Shown piece by piece: positions 6,457 through 13,115 of a stretch of DNA of 13,115 nt; position 1 is the stretch's first letter, and every line of letters begins with the position of its first letter. Position numbers and translations under genes: made by a program. Under the pieces are notes generated by a model that saw nothing but the letters and a program-made list of their open reading frames with translations, ran no database searches and had not been told where the DNA came from. Origin of the DNA: Clostridiales bacterium (GTDB lineage Bacteria > Bacillota > Clostridia > Oscillospirales > Oscillospiraceae). Location: assembly GCA_021199695.1 (NCBI GenBank), contig JAJQHP010000167.1, positions 1,081 to 14,195 on the forward strand, in the 5' to 3' direction.

Positions 6457-7020
6457 TTATTCAGATGGCGTGTTGGATTCCCCCATGCGCCTCTCGTCCC
6501 GTTCTCTTTTATACCGGAGGTAATCCGGGATATACAGCAGACCGGCGATCACAGCGCAGACGGCGGCGAGCACCAGCATCAGCGTGGTACACCAGCCGGG
6601 GATGTCCGGAAACAGGACGATCAGGATCATTACCGCATAAAATACCACCGTGGCCACCTTGCCGAACCACCGGGAGCCCTTCAGATGCACGCCCCCCCTG
6701 GTGAGATAGCCTCCCAGCACCAGCATGATCAGGTCCTTGATGATGAGGGCCGCAAAGAAGAACCACAGGGAGGGAAACCGGATCATCAGGCAAATCGAGA
6801 CCGCCGTCTGGGTCAGCTTGTCCGCCACCGGGTCCAGCACCTTTCCCAGATCGGAGATCCAACCAAATTTCCGGGCCAGATTGCCGTCCAGAGTATCCGT
6901 CAGGCCGGAGGCGATGAGGATCAGTCCGGCATTAAACGTATTCCCCGCCAGCATCTGCCAGACGAAGAAGGGGATGAGCACGATACGGAATGCAGATAAA
7001 ATATTGGGAATGTGTCTCAT
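6457..7020 (-). CDS. pgsA: CDP-diacylglycerol-glycerol-3-phosphate 3-phosphatidyltransferase (PgsA type)
   Basis: A 187-residue integral membrane enzyme expected to join CDP-diacylglycerol and glycerol-3-phosphate, giving phosphatidylglycerol phosphate, the committed step to phosphatidylglycerol. The complete CDP-alcohol phosphotransferase signature is present: D42-xx-D45-G46-xx-A49-R50-x8-G59-xxx-D63-xxx-D67. The N-terminus (MRHIPNILSAFRI) is typical of PgsA, and several hydrophobic segments follow (about 10-24, 30-40, 84-103, 122-138, 145-163), with a basic tail. The start at 7020 is chosen because it matches the family N-terminus, has AAGGAAG upstream, and overlaps the preceding stop as ATGA, implying translational coupling with the GT8 gene. 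A longer frame to 7128 lies inside that gene and is unlikely. Another CDP-alcohol transferase specificity cannot be excluded, nor a second pgsA in the genome. Confidence 0.85.
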   Translation of the reverse strand: MRHIPNILSAFRIVLIPFFVWQMLAGNTFNAGLILIASGLTDTLDGNLARKFGWISDLGKVLDPVADKLTQTAVSICLMIRFPSLWFFFAALIIKDLIMLVLGGYLTRGGVHLKGSRWFGKVATVVFYAVMILIVLFPDIPGWCTTLMLVLAAVCAVIAGLLYIPDYLRYKRERDERRMGESNTPSE

Positions 7021-7877
7021 GCGTCTACTTCCTTTTTCACATCCGGGGCCGAAACAAAAAACCGCTCCGTCAATCGCTGATAGTGCTTGTATAGGATGCC
7101 GAAGCGGTGTCCATACATCGGTTTCCACGGCTTGGCCTTGCCGCAGAAATGGAGAATGGCCGTATGCTCCATGACCCAGTTCATATCCGCCTCTCCGGCG
7201 CTGCGGAACTGATAATTGCTGTATTTCCGGGCGTCATAATTCCAGATATAGTCGTCCAGAGGCATGATACGCTCCCCGAACAGCACATTCAAAATGTCCT
7301 GGTCAGGCAGGATCAGCCCTTTGGGATGCTCCTCGGCATACCGGAAGATCTGCTCCGGGTCGATCTCCTCCCTGCCCCGGGCCAGATCGATGAGCAGCAC
7401 GCCGGAGTTGTAATACTCGTTCTCCATCTGAAGCCGGATACGGTTGACATCGTTAGCAATTTCAGTCTTGCCCGTATGGGCGGCGGCGGCAAACAGATTG
7501 CCCTCCATGTCCAGGTCCCACAGCGGACGAATGGGGTTGATGACCAGAATATCCGGGTCGAGGTAGAGGATGCGGTCCAAGGTCTCCGGCAACAGCTGGG
7601 ACGCCAGGAGACGGTAATACATCTCCTGGGGATACTGCCGGGTCACGGGTGCGGAGGCAAAGGCAGCCTCATCCACCTGCACAGGGAACAGCTCGACGCC
7701 CCACCGATCGCACTGGGCCTCCAGCTCCTCCAGCCGTTGCGTCGAGAAGGAACGGTGAATCAAATAGAGCTGGAACCGCTCTCCGGGGTTGTTGATCAGG
7801 ATAGAGGTCAAAAGCACCTGTAGTTGAGGAAGATAATTTTCGTTGAGTGTTGTGAGCAGTACCACAGGATTGCCCAT
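7017..7877 (-). CDS. Glycosyltransferase family 8 protein (LgtC/GspA-like)
   Basis: 286 residues from the chosen start. Family GT8 enzymes are retaining, metal-dependent transferases that use UDP-hexoses. The N-terminus (VVLLTTLNENYLPQLQ) is the usual nucleotide-binding start. The metal-binding D107-P-D109 lies in LYLDPDILV. YYNSGVLLIDL (155-165), DQDILN (192-197) and HFCGKAKPW (243-251) are the other family landmarks. No signal peptide or membrane helix, so cytosolic or membrane-associated. The ATG at 7889 has GGAAGG touching it with no gap. The ATG at 7877 gives a 12-base gap and the family-like N-terminus, so I prefer 7877, with moderate confidence. It is the first gene of a two-gene unit with pgsA (ATGA overlap), suggesting a link to glycolipid or envelope polymer synthesis. 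The acceptor is unknown. Confidence 0.88.
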   Translation of the reverse strand: MGNPVVLLTTLNENYLPQLQVLLTSILINNPGERFQLYLIHRSFSTQRLEELEAQCDRWGVELFPVQVDEAAFASAPVTRQYPQEMYYRLLASQLLPETLDRILYLDPDILVINPIRPLWDLDMEGNLFAAAAHTGKTEIANDVNRIRLQMENEYYNSGVLLIDLARGREEIDPEQIFRYAEEHPKGLILPDQDILNVLFGERIMPLDDYIWNYDARKYSNYQFRSAGEADMNWVMEHTAILHFCGKAKPWKPMYGHRFGILYKHYQRLTERFFVSAPDVKKEVDA

Positions 7878-7941
7878 GACATTCCACATCCTTCCCTATT
7901 CTATCCGCCCTCTGTCTCTTTGGAAACAATCAGTACAGAAT

Positions 7942-7970
7942 AGTTTAGCACAAACCCCCATCTTCGTCCA
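7942..7970 (-). promoter_or_regulatory. Promoter of the GT8-pgsA unit
   Basis: Minus strand: TGGACG (7970-7965), 17-base spacer, TAAACT (7947-7942), with TGC directly before the -10 giving an extended -10. Start expected about 55-60 bases before the GT8 start codon. Confidence 0.5.
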
Positions 7971-8014
7971 GTGTTCCAAACAGAAAAATCCTTTTCGTCA
8001 CAAAATGTTAAAAA

Positions 8015-10285
8015 TTACGGATTCGAAGCAACCTCCGTCACAACCACCGTCACAGTGCCCTGCTCCGACGTTCCGTAGAGTGCCGCTCCTGCCTCCTGAC
8101 ATCGGGCGATGGCCTCCGGGGTGGGATGCCCATAGCTGTTCTCTCCCACGGAAAACAGCACTGTCTGGGGCGACAGCGCCTCCAGCAGGGCCTCTCCTGT
8201 AGCGTAGGCGGAGCCGTGATGCCCCGCCACCAGCACCTCCATCCGGGGCAGGTCGTAGGTGTCCAGCAGCATCTCCTCCGCCGCAAAGCCTGCGTCCCCA
8301 GTGACCAGCAGGTCAAAGGAGCCGTAGCTGACCCAGGTACACAGGCCGTCATAGTCGCCGCCGCTGACCGGCAGGACAGAGAGGGTCAACGCCCCGGCGG
8401 ACAGTTCCGTCTCCTCAGATAAGATGTCCACCTCCGTCCCGGCCTCCTCTGCTGACCGGAGCAGCGGTTCCGCCGCCTCCGGGTCCGTGTCCGGCTCCGG
8501 GACCAGGATTCGCTCCACATATCCCTCCTGACACAGGGCGAGGACGCCGTTGGTATGGTCTGCGTCATAGTGGGTCAAAATGAGTATATCTACCCCGTCC
8601 AGCCCCCGCCGGGCCAGGGCGTCGGTCAGCACCGCCCCGGCGTCGTCGGTGAGACTGCCGCAGTCGATGACGGCGGTCAATTCCCCGCCGCTCACCAGGA
8701 TACACTGCCCTTGTCCCACATCCAACAGATCGACGGTGAGGGTCCCTGCCCCAGGCAGATCGGTCAGACGGACGCAGACCGCCAGAGTGCCCAGGAGCAG
8801 AGCCAGAGAGGCATATCCTGTTCTTCGGCCGCACCGCCCGCTCAAAGCCAGTATACCCACCAAATAACACAGAAACACCCAGGCCAGACAGATGGGATGC
8901 TCTGCGGTCAGAAGACCGTTGGGAATATTCACCAGCGCTTCGATCAGCCGGACGGCAAGCTGCGTCAGCCACTCTGTCGGGAGGGCCAGGAGCATTGCGA
9001 TCTCCGGGCAGAACATTCCCAGGACGCCGCAGGCCATGCCCAGAGGCAGCAGAACGGGCAGCAGCCAGGATATGGCAAGATTCGACAGCGGCGTCAAAAG
9101 GGATAGCTCCCGGAAGTAGTACAGTACCAAAGGGATGGTAAAGCAGTTCGCCCCGGCAGTCAGGGCAAGGCCCCTCTGAATGTATCTCAGTGCCCTGTTG
9201 CCCTTCCCTACCCGAATATGAGGACAGACCACCAGAATCCCCAGCATGGCGGCAAAGGAGAGCTGCAGGCCCACCGAGGCGACCGCATAGGGGTTGACCG
9301 CCAGCATCAGCGCCAGAGCCAGGGAGAGGGAGGTCAACGGGTCCTCCTGCCGCTCCAGCACCGGGGCCAGGAGCAGAATGGTCTGCATGACGATTGCCCG
9401 GCAGACCGAGGGCGTGAATCCCGTCACTGCACCAAAAATCGCCAGAGCAGGGAGCAGGATCAGCCCCTTTCCCTTTCTGCTTCCGGGCAGCACGAAGAAC
9501 AGGGCGGAGGTCAGCAGGGTCACATGGAGGCCGGAGGCCGCCACGATATGCCGCAGTCCCGTCCGGGTCAGGGCATCGTTCAGCTCATCCGTCAGCCCGT
9601 CCTTCTGTCCTGTGGTCAGGGCCAGGAGGAAGCCTGCGCTCTCCTCGGAGAACAGAGATTCCAGGGAGTCCCGCAGACTCCTGGCCCACACCCTCGGCAG
9701 CAGGGGCATCGGCGTCTGCTCCACATGGACGACGGCAACACACGATGCCGACCCGGTCAGCCAGATACCGTCGGCGTAGTCGGACAGCGCCCAGACGCCG
9801 TCCTCCTCCCGGGCGGTCTGGAAGCGGACCTCTGCCGTCACCGTGTCCCCGGGGCGGATGTCCTCCCCCGACTCGTCCAGCCAGAGCAAAACCTTCGTCC
9901 CCACCGGGCCGTCTCCGTCAGTCACGGTGCCCTCCACATACCAGCCGTATTGGCTCTGTGCGGAATAGTCAGCAGCCTCTACGGTCACGGAGGCCGTCTG
10001 CCCCACCCAGTTGTTCTCCAGGTCGGTCACCTGATAAAACCTGCACCAGAACAGCCAGAAGCCCGCCGTGGCCGCCAGCAGACAGGCCCCTGCCAGGAAC
10101 CGCCGGTTGACACAGCAGGCCAGGCCGCACAGCAGGCACAGCGCCCCCAGCAGGAGCATTTGCCACCCCACCAGGGCATAGACGGAAAGACACACCCCGG
10201 CGGCGAAGGACAGACAGAAGCAGGCCAGTGGCCGCCTCCTGCCGAAGTCCTTCCCTGCTCTCAGGGCGTGTGTTCCCAGTTTCAT
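8015..10285 (-). CDS. comEC: ComEC/Rec2 DNA-uptake channel protein
   Basis: 756 residues, a normal full length. In naturally competent bacteria ComEC forms the inner-membrane channel that imports single-stranded DNA. Order: N-terminal hydrophobic segments (RPLACFCLSFAAGV, about 18-80); an OB-like soluble domain (about 85-190); the polytopic Competence domain with RTGLRHIVAASGLHV (241-255) and TPSVCRAIVM (291-300), continuing to about 510; then a metallo-beta-lactamase domain with VGQGQ (523-527), THYDADH (571-577), TGDAG (662-666), GHHGS (688-692) and GHPTPE (719-724). All metal ligands usual for ComEC appear present. ATG at 10285 has AAGGA 8 bases upstream. It lies 23 bases after the lacI-type gene with no promoter between, so the two are probably co-transcribed. 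No other com genes are in view, so actual competence is unproven. Confidence 0.93.
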   Translation of the reverse strand: MKLGTHALRAGKDFGRRRPLACFCLSFAAGVCLSVYALVGWQMLLLGALCLLCGLACCVNRRFLAGACLLAATAGFWLFWCRFYQVTDLENNWVGQTASVTVEAADYSAQSQYGWYVEGTVTDGDGPVGTKVLLWLDESGEDIRPGDTVTAEVRFQTAREEDGVWALSDYADGIWLTGSASCVAVVHVEQTPMPLLPRVWARSLRDSLESLFSEESAGFLLALTTGQKDGLTDELNDALTRTGLRHIVAASGLHVTLLTSALFFVLPGSRKGKGLILLPALAIFGAVTGFTPSVCRAIVMQTILLLAPVLERQEDPLTSLSLALALMLAVNPYAVASVGLQLSFAAMLGILVVCPHIRVGKGNRALRYIQRGLALTAGANCFTIPLVLYYFRELSLLTPLSNLAISWLLPVLLPLGMACGVLGMFCPEIAMLLALPTEWLTQLAVRLIEALVNIPNGLLTAEHPICLAWVFLCYLVGILALSGRCGRRTGYASLALLLGTLAVCVRLTDLPGAGTLTVDLLDVGQGQCILVSGGELTAVIDCGSLTDDAGAVLTDALARRGLDGVDILILTHYDADHTNGVLALCQEGYVERILVPEPDTDPEAAEPLLRSAEEAGTEVDILSEETELSAGALTLSVLPVSGGDYDGLCTWVSYGSFDLLVTGDAGFAAEEMLLDTYDLPRMEVLVAGHHGSAYATGEALLEALSPQTVLFSVGENSYGHPTPEAIARCQEAGAALYGTSEQGTVTVVVTEVASNP

Positions 10286-10308
10286 GCTGATTTTCCTTCT
10301 CTACGGGG

Positions 10309-11331
10309 TCAAAGCTTGCGAACGGAGTCCCGCTCCACCACACAGACAGCGGTTTTTACATCATTGCCCTCCGGCTCGTCCCCAGAGATCATATCCGCCA
10401 GCGCCCGGACCGCCGCCTGGGCCTTTTCGTCCAGGCTCTGACGTACTGTGGTCAGGGGAGGCCACGCGGTCTTGGCATAGACCATATCATCGAAGCCGGT
10501 CACAGAAATCTTCTCCGGCGTCTCCAATCCCGCCGCACGGAGCCAGTTGATCGCCTCCACCGCATGGAAATCCGAGCTGAAGCAGAGGGCGGTCTGCTGC
10601 CGCAGGAGGGGCAGCTTCTCCTCGTATTGGGCCAGCCGTTCCGCCCGGTCGCCGGACACCGTCAGTCGCATGGCGTCTGCATCGGCAACGTTGGCATCCT
10701 CCATGGCCTGGCGGAAGCCCAGCCAGCGCAGCCGGTCGCTCTCCTGGTCGCCGGCAGTGATGAACAGGATGTGCCGATGTCCCTGAGAGAGCAGATATTG
10801 ACCGATCTGATAGCCGCCGCCCGCCTCATCCGAGCTGACCTGACAGACATTGGGAACGCTCCGCTCCAGACTGGAATCGATAAGCACCAGAGGCTTTTCA
10901 TAAGAGGCGTGGAGCGATTCGATCTCCTGCTGGGTCAGATTGAAGGCGATCAGCCCGTCAAAATTCCATGCCCGACTCTCCTGCAGGATCTCCTCTACAC
11001 TGCGGCGAGTGAAGAGCATCATATAGTAGCCCTCGCTGTGGATCGCTTCTTCCAGATAACCGATCAGGCCAGCCGCCAACAGACCGCTTCGGGACTGAAG
11101 GGCGTCCTGAGGAGAATAGCCCATGACAACGCCTATAATATGAGAGCTGTCCCGGGCCAGCATCTGTGCGCTCAGGCTGGGGATATAGCCCATTTCCTCA
11201 ATCAGCTTGCGAATCTTCTCCGCCACGGTGGGAGAGACCTTGCCCTCCTTTTGGTGGATGACGTTGGAGACCGTGGTGGTGCTCACACCAGCCCGCTCTG
11301 CAATGTCCTTGATCCGAACCAAAGTAACCAT
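10309..11331 (-). CDS. LacI-family transcriptional regulator
   Basis: About 340 residues. The N-terminal helix-turn-helix (VRIKDIAERAGVSTTTVSNV, about residues 5-24) and hinge region (SLSAQMLA, 52-59) are classic LacI/PurR. The rest is a periplasmic-binding-protein-like sensor domain (SHIIGVVMGYS, GLIAFNL, GHRHILFITA, SVTGFDDM, LTTVRQSLDEKA). It should bind a palindromic operator and respond to a small molecule, usually a sugar; the ligand cannot be told from sequence. Start is uncertain: ATG 11331 is used here. TTG 11337 has AAGG 8 bases upstream, and TTG 11322 has GGAG 9 bases upstream and would give the common MVRIKDIAE start. It precedes comEC by 23 bases. Its upstream region has a promoter, a TAACGTTA palindrome and a cre-like site, so autoregulation is likely. 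No sugar-use gene is adjacent. Confidence 0.9.
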   Translation of the reverse strand: MVTLVRIKDIAERAGVSTTTVSNVIHQKEGKVSPTVAEKIRKLIEEMGYIPSLSAQMLARDSSHIIGVVMGYSPQDALQSRSGLLAAGLIGYLEEAIHSEGYYMMLFTRRSVEEILQESRAWNFDGLIAFNLTQQEIESLHASYEKPLVLIDSSLERSVPNVCQVSSDEAGGGYQIGQYLLSQGHRHILFITAGDQESDRLRWLGFRQAMEDANVADADAMRLTVSGDRAERLAQYEEKLPLLRQQTALCFSSDFHAVEAINWLRAAGLETPEKISVTGFDDMVYAKTAWPPLTTVRQSLDEKAQAAVRALADMISGDEPEGNDVKTAVCVVERDSVRKL

Positions 11332-11353
11332 CTCCAAACTGGCAACCTTAAAA

Positions 11354-11361
11354 TAACGTTA
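11354..11361. promoter_or_regulatory. Candidate LacI-family operator
   Basis: Perfect palindrome TAACGTTA with the central CG usual for LacI-family operators. It lies between the promoter -10 and the start codon of the lacI-type gene, a position suited to autorepression. Confidence 0.45.
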
Positions 11362-11384
11362 CCAAAATGAATTATCAGGACTTT

Positions 11385-11413
11385 AGTATATCATAAGGAA
11401 ACAGAGTACGCAA
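11385..11413 (-). promoter_or_regulatory. Promoter of the lacI-comEC unit
   Basis: Minus strand: TTGCGT (11413-11408), 17-base spacer, TATACT (11390-11385) with TGA before it (extended -10). The -10 is strong and the -35 weak. Confidence 0.6.
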
Positions 11414-11420
11414 GAGGAAA

Positions 11421-11434
11421 AGCAAACGTTTCCA
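11421..11434 (-). promoter_or_regulatory. cre-like / LacI-family operator upstream of the lacI promoter
   Basis: Minus strand TGGAAACGTTTGCT fits the Bacillus CcpA cre consensus TGNAANCGNWNNCW at every fixed position, and contains the palindrome AAACGTTT. It ends 7 bases upstream of the -35 box. It could bind CcpA or the adjacent regulator itself; its centre is about 70 bases from that of TAACGTTA. Confidence 0.45.
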
Positions 11435-11479
11435 GAAGCCATTCCCGGCATTTTTCAGTCTATTTGACCGTCTTTGCTG

Positions 11480-12556
11480 TCAGACAGACGGGCCATCGGC
11501 GCCCGTCAGCCGGGCCAGAGCGGCCGCCAGGGCGTCCATGTCCCCATCCGTGCCGATGGTGATACGGAGAAAGTCGGAAATACGGGGCTGATCGAACCAG
11601 CGGACCAGGATGCCCTCCCGCCGCAGACCGAAGAACAGCTCCCGTCCACTGACGGCGGGGTGGGACACAAAGATAAAATTGGTTTTGGAGGGCAGAACGG
11701 TAAAGCCCAACTCCTTCAGCTGCTCCACCGTCCGCTCTCTGGTCGCCATGACCTGGCAGCGCCGGGCGTTGAAGTAATCCACATCCCGGACGGCGGCAGC
11801 GGCCCCGGCGATGGCCAGACGGTCCAGCGTATAGGAGTTGACCGAGTTTTTCACGCAGTTCAGCCCGGCGATCAGGTTGGGATTCCCGAAAGCAAAGCCC
11901 ACCCGGAGCCCCGCCAGAGAGCGGGATTTGGAGGCGGTCTGCACCACCAACAGGTTGGGATACTCCCGGATGAGCGGCACCACCGACTCGCCGCCAAAGT
12001 CCACATAGGCCTCGTCCACGATGACCACCTGTTCCGGATTGCCCTCCAGAATGCGGCGGATGCCGTCCGTCCCCAGCTCTATGCCGGTGGGGGCGTTGGG
12101 GTTGGCGATGACCACACCGTCGTTATTTCCCAGGAAAGGCTCCACCGGGATGGTGAAATCGTCCCTCAACGGCACCGTCCGGCAGCGGATGCCGAACAGA
12201 TTGGCATAGACGGGATAAAAGGAATAGGTGATGTCGGGGAACACGATCTCGCTCCCCTGATCGAAGAATGCCTGAAAGGCGAAGGAGAGCACCTCGTCAG
12301 AGCCGTTGCCCACGAAAATCTGCTCCTCCTCCAGGCCGTAGACCTCCGCCAGCGCCTGCACCAGCTCGGTGCCCGCCGGGTCCGGATAGAGACGAAGGGC
12401 CTCCCCCACTCCCTGTCGGATGGCCTCCAGCGCTTTGGGAGAAGGGGGATAGGGATTCTCGTTGGTGTTCAGCTTGATGAATTTCCGCTCCCGGGGTTGT
12501 TCCCCGGGGGTATAGGGGGTGATGCTCTGTATCCTGCCGGACCAAAATTCCTTCAT
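11480..12556 (-). CDS. hisC: Histidinol-phosphate aminotransferase
   Basis: 358 residues, normal length for the family. A fold-type I PLP aminotransferase, expected to make histidinol phosphate from imidazole-acetol phosphate and glutamate in histidine biosynthesis. Visible landmarks: LNTNENPYPPSP (29-40); LYPDP (56-60); NPNAPTG (152-158); the PLP-contact D181 in DEAYVDF; the Schiff-base K210 in SKSRSLAGLRVGFA with R218; and FLRITIG with R331. ATG at 12556 overlaps the DUF951 stop as ATGA, so translation is coupled. No other his genes are in view, so it is detached from a his operon. Such HisC proteins can also act on aromatic amino-acid precursors; this remains possible. No clear terminator follows. 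The lacI-type gene has its own promoter. Confidence 0.92.
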   Translation of the reverse strand: MKEFWSGRIQSITPYTPGEQPRERKFIKLNTNENPYPPSPKALEAIRQGVGEALRLYPDPAGTELVQALAEVYGLEEEQIFVGNGSDEVLSFAFQAFFDQGSEIVFPDITYSFYPVYANLFGIRCRTVPLRDDFTIPVEPFLGNNDGVVIANPNAPTGIELGTDGIRRILEGNPEQVVIVDEAYVDFGGESVVPLIREYPNLLVVQTASKSRSLAGLRVGFAFGNPNLIAGLNCVKNSVNSYTLDRLAIAGAAAAVRDVDYFNARRCQVMATRERTVEQLKELGFTVLPSKTNFIFVSHPAVSGRELFFGLRREGILVRWFDQPRISDFLRITIGTDGDMDALAAALARLTGADGPSV

Positions 12557-12747
12557 GGCGTGTCACTGCCTTCCCGGATGATTTTTTTGATGGAACGCTC
12601 CGCCTTGCTCCGGGGGATCATCATCTCCCGGCCGCAGGTGCGGCACCGGAGGCGGAAGTCCATGCCAATGCGCAGCACGTCCCACTCCCTGCCGCCGCAG
12701 GGGTGGGGCTTTTTCATCTGGAGGATGTCGTTGACCTGAACGTCCAT
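12553..12747 (-). CDS. DUF951 family small zinc-ribbon-like protein (YyzM-like)
   Basis: 64 residues. The pattern MKKPHPCGG (11-19), EWDVLRIGMDFRLRC (21-35), CRTCGR (35-40) and IPRSKAE (44-50) is that of DUF951, a small conserved Firmicutes family. C17, C35 and C38 could bind zinc; the basic C-terminal part (RSKAERSIKKIIR) could contact nucleic acid, but no function is established to my knowledge. AGGAGG lies 5 bases before ATG 12747, a strong site. It is the first gene of a unit with hisC, which it overlaps by four bases, and is driven by a promoter at the rarA end. Confidence 0.9.
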   Translation of the reverse strand: MDVQVNDILQMKKPHPCGGREWDVLRIGMDFRLRCRTCGREMMIPRSKAERSIKKIIREGSDTP

Positions 12748-12781
12748 GCTGGCCTCCTGTCTCGCGCTCTGTTACGCTAAC

Positions 12782-12810
12782 ACGTTATCATGTTGAATGG
12801 TGGTTGTCAA
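12782..12810 (-). promoter_or_regulatory. Promoter of the DUF951-hisC unit, overlapping the rarA stop
   Basis: Minus strand: TTGACA (12810-12805, full consensus), 17-base spacer, TAACGT (12787-12782) preceded by TGA (extended -10). The -35 box overlaps the rarA stop codon at 12807-12809. Confidence 0.65.
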
Positions 12811-13115
12811 TCCCTTTTGACCCGCTCCCAATAGGCCCGGGCGGCCTGCTCCTGCTTGTTCTCTCCGAACTCATAATAGTTCCGGCCCACAAGGGCGTCC
12901 GGGAGGTACTGCTGCTTCACCCAATGGTTCGGGTAGTCGTGGGGGTAGAGATAGCCCTGCTCCCGCTCCATGCCCGCGCTGTCGGCGTGTACGTTTTGCA
13001 GATGGCGGGGATAATCTCCCGTCTTGCCCGCCGCCACGTCGGACATGGCGGCGGAAATTCCCTTGTAAACACTGTTTGATTTGGGAGCGGTAGCCAATAG
13101 CACCACTGCCTGATC
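12807..13115 (-). CDS. rarA: RarA/MgsA replication-associated recombination ATPase, C-terminal part
   Basis: 102 residues open at the right edge; the ATPase core lies outside the window. Visible family signatures of the C-terminal tetramerisation domain: LLATAPKSNSVYKGI (near the edge), PRHLQNVHAD, GYLYPHDYPNHWVKQQYLPD, and a YYEFGENKQEQ segment near the end. RarA (YcaJ/MgsA, Mgs1/WRNIP1 family) acts at stalled replication forks together with clamp-loader and recombination proteins. The frame starts DQAVV at the window edge. Its stop overlaps the -35 box of the next promoter, and no terminator is seen between. Confidence 0.92.
   Translation of the reverse strand, partial: DQAVVLLATAPKSNSVYKGISAAMSDVAAGKTGDYPRHLQNVHADSAGMEREQGYLYPHDYPNHWVKQQYLPDALVGRNYYEFGENKQEQAARAYWERVKRD

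Noticed and set aside
7978..8014. Terminator after comEC
   Set aside because: AT-rich, but only a 4-bp A/T stem can form. No GC hairpin with a T-tract.
9218..10441. 407-codon plus-strand frame antisense to comEC
   Set aside because: Shadow of GC-rich comEC. Product is Gln/Arg/Gly-rich with no domain, while the minus strand has all ComEC motifs.
11468..11491. Hairpin at the hisC stop as a terminator
   Set aside because: Only six pairs with a 12-base loop, overlapping the stop codon, and no T-tract follows on the minus strand.
11474..12739. 421-codon plus-strand frame antisense to hisC
   Set aside because: Shadow frame; the minus strand encodes a complete HisC and DUF951.

Overview
The window looks like chromosomal DNA of a GC-rich anaerobic Firmicute, most likely a gut member of the Oscillospiraceae/Eubacteriales (Flavonifractor-like). 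This is inferred from strong GGAGG-type ribosome binding sites, Bacillus-type -35/-10 promoters, a YfkN-type secreted nucleotide phosphoesterase with a Cys-rich repeat tail, a DUF951 gene and a clostridial-style ComEC. No ribosomal marker is present, so the taxonomic call is an inference. Every supported gene lies on the minus strand, so the region reads from right (13115) to left (1). The long plus-strand open frames are shadows.

Reading in the direction of transcription: (1) the C-terminal 102 residues of RarA (recombination/replication ATPase) enter from the right edge. (2) A promoter whose -35 box overlaps the rarA stop drives a two-gene unit, a 64-residue DUF951 protein and HisC, joined by an ATGA overlap. 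(3) A LacI-family regulator has its own promoter, flanked by a cre-like site and a TAACGTTA palindrome. It is followed after 23 bases by comEC, the DNA-uptake channel. (4) A promoter then drives a GT8 glycosyltransferase and a PgsA-type CDP-alcohol phosphatidyltransferase, again joined by an ATGA overlap and closed by a clear intrinsic terminator. (5) A 56-residue single-pass membrane protein follows. (6) Next comes a roughly 660-base intergenic region (5429-6089) with five palindromes, a good promoter and a long leader carrying a hairpin. (7) The leftmost 5.4 kb is one huge secreted protein, at least 1809 residues and cut by the left edge. It carries a signal peptide, a hendecad-repeat acidic stalk, a CpdB-like 2',3'-cyclic phosphodiesterase half, two duplicated beta-rich modules, a UshA-like 5'-nucleotidase half, and Cys-rich tail repeats.

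Functionally this is mostly housekeeping (amino-acid, phospholipid, recombination and DNA-uptake genes) beside one cell-surface or secreted nucleotide-scavenging enzyme. I see no CRISPR array, phage, transposase, toxin-antitoxin pair or defence island, and no convincing new multi-gene system. The least explained parts are the palindrome cluster at 5789-6019, whose 34-base repeat pairs properly only as minus-strand RNA with a GAAA loop, the leader hairpin of the phosphoesterase gene, and the placement of comEC behind a LacI-type regulator.
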